5,310 nucleotides of DNA, taken from positions 1 to 5,310 of the forward strand of contig CAAGIQ010000003.1 of assembly GCA_900769965.1 (NCBI GenBank), written 5' to 3'. This DNA is from Bacilli bacterium. Lineage in GTDB: Bacteria; Bacillota_I; Bacilli_A; RFN20; CAG-288. A program made the translations under genes and the position numbers. Below the pieces are notes generated by a model. The model ran no database searches. It worked only from the letters and a program-made list of their open reading frames with translations, and had not been told where the DNA came from. Shown here piece after piece: positions 3,877 through 5,310 of the stretch (position 1 is the first letter of the stretch; every line of letters starts with the position of its first letter).

Positions 3877-5310
3877 ATGAAAAAATACTACGAATCAAAC
3901 AAAAAGTCGATTCTTTGGTTTGCTATTGGTTTATTAGTAATCTTAGTTACAAGCTTAATCGGTTCGTTGATTCAATCTTCTGGTGGTAGCATCAAAGTTA
4001 GCGATCTCCGCAACGAGACTAACACCGGTACAGTTACTCAAACTGTAATGTATAAGAATGAAGCTCAAGAAACTAAGTTCACAACTATCGATACTAAAGT
4101 TAGCGGTAAAGTCGTAAGTGGTATCTTATATGTACCAAATTCCGCTAGCGAAACTAATAAGTTACCAGCAGTCGTCTTAACTCATGGTTACTTAAACAAT
4201 CGTGAACACCAATTACCATTTGCTATCGAATTAGCTAGAAGAGGTTTCGTCGTCTTAACAGTCGATAGAGAAGGTCATGGTAACTACAACAACGTTACTA
4301 ACTCCGGCGCCTTAATGGCTACAAATGGTTTATATGACTCTGCAAAATATGTCTACAATCTTCCATTCGTTGACAAGACTAAAGTTGGTATTACAGGTCA
4401 CTCCATGGGTGGTTACACCACAGCTATGACTCTCTATCAAGATGCTATTCCAACTGAAACTACTGTCACAGTCGATGGTAAAAAATATACAGGTAATGCC
4501 TTAGGCATGAACTTAATTAGCGCTGGTTTAATGCAAGGTTGGTCAACCTACATCTATTCTGGAGCTAACGTTTCTGTCGGTATGTTAAAAGCTACCGATG
4601 ATGAGTTCTTCTTTAAATCTAAAGACTGCAACGGAAACCCAACAATTTCGCGTCAATTCCTCCACTCTCAAGCTGCCGCGAGCTTTGTTAAAGTTCCATT
4701 TACCGCTGGTCAAGAAATCAATATTAAGAATGGCGCTCACTACATCAATGGTGTTGAGACTCCAGTCGAATTAGGAACTCAATCTCCTGCTCCATTTAGA
4801 GCTATTTATGAAGCTGATGAAATCCATCCTCTCAACCACTGGTCAATACCTTCAACAGCTAATTTATTAGACTTCTTCTACGGTGCCTTTGGTACTCCAA
4901 CTGGATTCTCAGTTATCTCTAACACCAATCAAGTTTGGTGGGTTAAAGAAGCTTTCTCATTTATTGGAATGCTCGCTTTATTCTCAATCATTATCCCAGC
5001 TGTTTCCTTATTATTAACAGTTCCATACTTCTCATCTCTCAAAGTTAAAACAAGAAAACAAGTTAGAGAAGATGGTTCTATCGTTCTCGCTAATACTCCG
5101 GTAACACCTGAATCTATCAAGGCTGAAAACAAGCCAATCAAGGGTGTACTTGGACACGTATTATATTGGTTACCAGCTGCTGTTTGTACTGTCTTCTCCG
5201 GATTCGTTATCGAAAGTTATGTTAACGAATGGGGTGATAGATGGTTCCCAAATACTCAACTCTATCCACAAGATACAACTAACTGGGTCGCCTTATGGTC
5301 GATAACATGT
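3877..5310 (+). CDS. Membrane-anchored alpha/beta hydrolase (partial, 3' end cut)
   Basis: The 478 codons seen are open to the window edge. Residues 12-32 are an N-terminal hydrophobic anchor after a lysine-rich start, so the hydrolase domain is probably extracellular. The alpha/beta hydrolase fold covers about 75-345: THG (102-104, oxyanion-hole region), VDREGHG (129-135), nucleophile elbow GHSMGG (174-179) with Ser176, and H321 in NHWS before LLDFFYGAFG as probable catalytic His. The acid is uncertain; D314 is a candidate. This resembles dienelactone hydrolase/acylaminoacyl-peptidase-like esterases; substrate unknown. Hydrophobic segments at about 357-384 and 424-446, and the start of another near 467, show a C-terminal multi-pass membrane part. 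Codon use (GGT, GCT, ACT, TTA, GTC) is steady and differs from the transposase, suggesting a resident gene. Confidence 0.88.
   Translation, partial: MKKYYESNKKSILWFAIGLLVILVTSLIGSLIQSSGGSIKVSDLRNETNTGTVTQTVMYKNEAQETKFTTIDTKVSGKVVSGILYVPNSASETNKLPAVVLTHGYLNNREHQLPFAIELARRGFVVLTVDREGHGNYNNVTNSGALMATNGLYDSAKYVYNLPFVDKTKVGITGHSMGGYTTAMTLYQDAIPTETTVTVDGKKYTGNALGMNLISAGLMQGWSTYIYSGANVSVGMLKATDDEFFFKSKDCNGNPTISRQFLHSQAAASFVKVPFTAGQEINIKNGAHYINGVETPVELGTQSPAPFRAIYEADEIHPLNHWSIPSTANLLDFFYGAFGTPTGFSVISNTNQVWWVKEAFSFIGMLALFSIIIPAVSLLLTVPYFSSLKVKTRKQVREDGSIVLANTPVTPESIKAENKPIKGVLGHVLYWLPAAVCTVFSGFVIESYVNEWGDRWFPNTQLYPQDTTNWVALWSITC

Noticed and set aside
4929..5141. Minus-strand open frame of 70 aa
   Set aside because: Antisense shadow of the hydrolase coding sequence.

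Overview
The window is AT-rich low-GC bacterial DNA with AGGAGG-type ribosome binding sites, a CCA-encoding tRNA gene and standard stop codons (TAA, TAG and TGA all end plausible frames; Trp is TGG). This suggests a Bacillota or Mycoplasmatota-type bacterium, perhaps an uncultured gut Bacilli lineage. The lineage is inference; nothing here fixes a genus.

Layout. (1) Bases 1-172 are the 3' end of a group II intron: the last codons of a probable intron-encoded protein, then a well-formed domain V and a domain VI with a bulged branch-point A. (2) After about 38 bp comes a complete-looking insertion sequence of about 1.86 kb (211-2074) with 15-bp perfect terminal inverted repeats and a DDE transposase of the IS1634/IS4 kind (265-2088). 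Its reading frame appears to run through the right end of the element into flanking DNA. (3) Bases 2256-2407 are a self-contained transcription unit for initiator tRNA-fMet: promoter, tRNA with the C1-A72 mismatch and GGG:CCC anticodon stem, and intrinsic terminator. Two decayed tRNA-like copies in inverted orientation flank it, one upstream (2224-2242) and one nearly full-length facing it (2410-2474). (4) A minus-strand gene (2473-3234) encodes a 253-aa orphan protein with a PD...SLK pattern resembling PD-(D/E)XK nuclease-like proteins; its stop codon abuts the inverted tRNA copy. (5) Bases 3235-3876 carry no convincing gene but hold palindromes, a 30-bp-spaced direct repeat, promoter candidates and a structured leader. 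(6) A large plus-strand gene (3877 to beyond the window) encodes a membrane-anchored alpha/beta hydrolase with a GHSMGG elbow and a C-terminal multi-pass membrane region.

The first 3.2 kb looks like an accessory or insertion-prone segment: intron, IS, tRNA with inverted fragments, orphan nuclease-like gene. The hydrolase gene looks like ordinary chromosomal sequence. The mobile parts do not form one obvious pathway. The most unusual signals are the inverted tRNA-fMet copies beside the nuclease-like gene, the transposase frame exiting the IS end, and a codon-usage gradient within the transposase.
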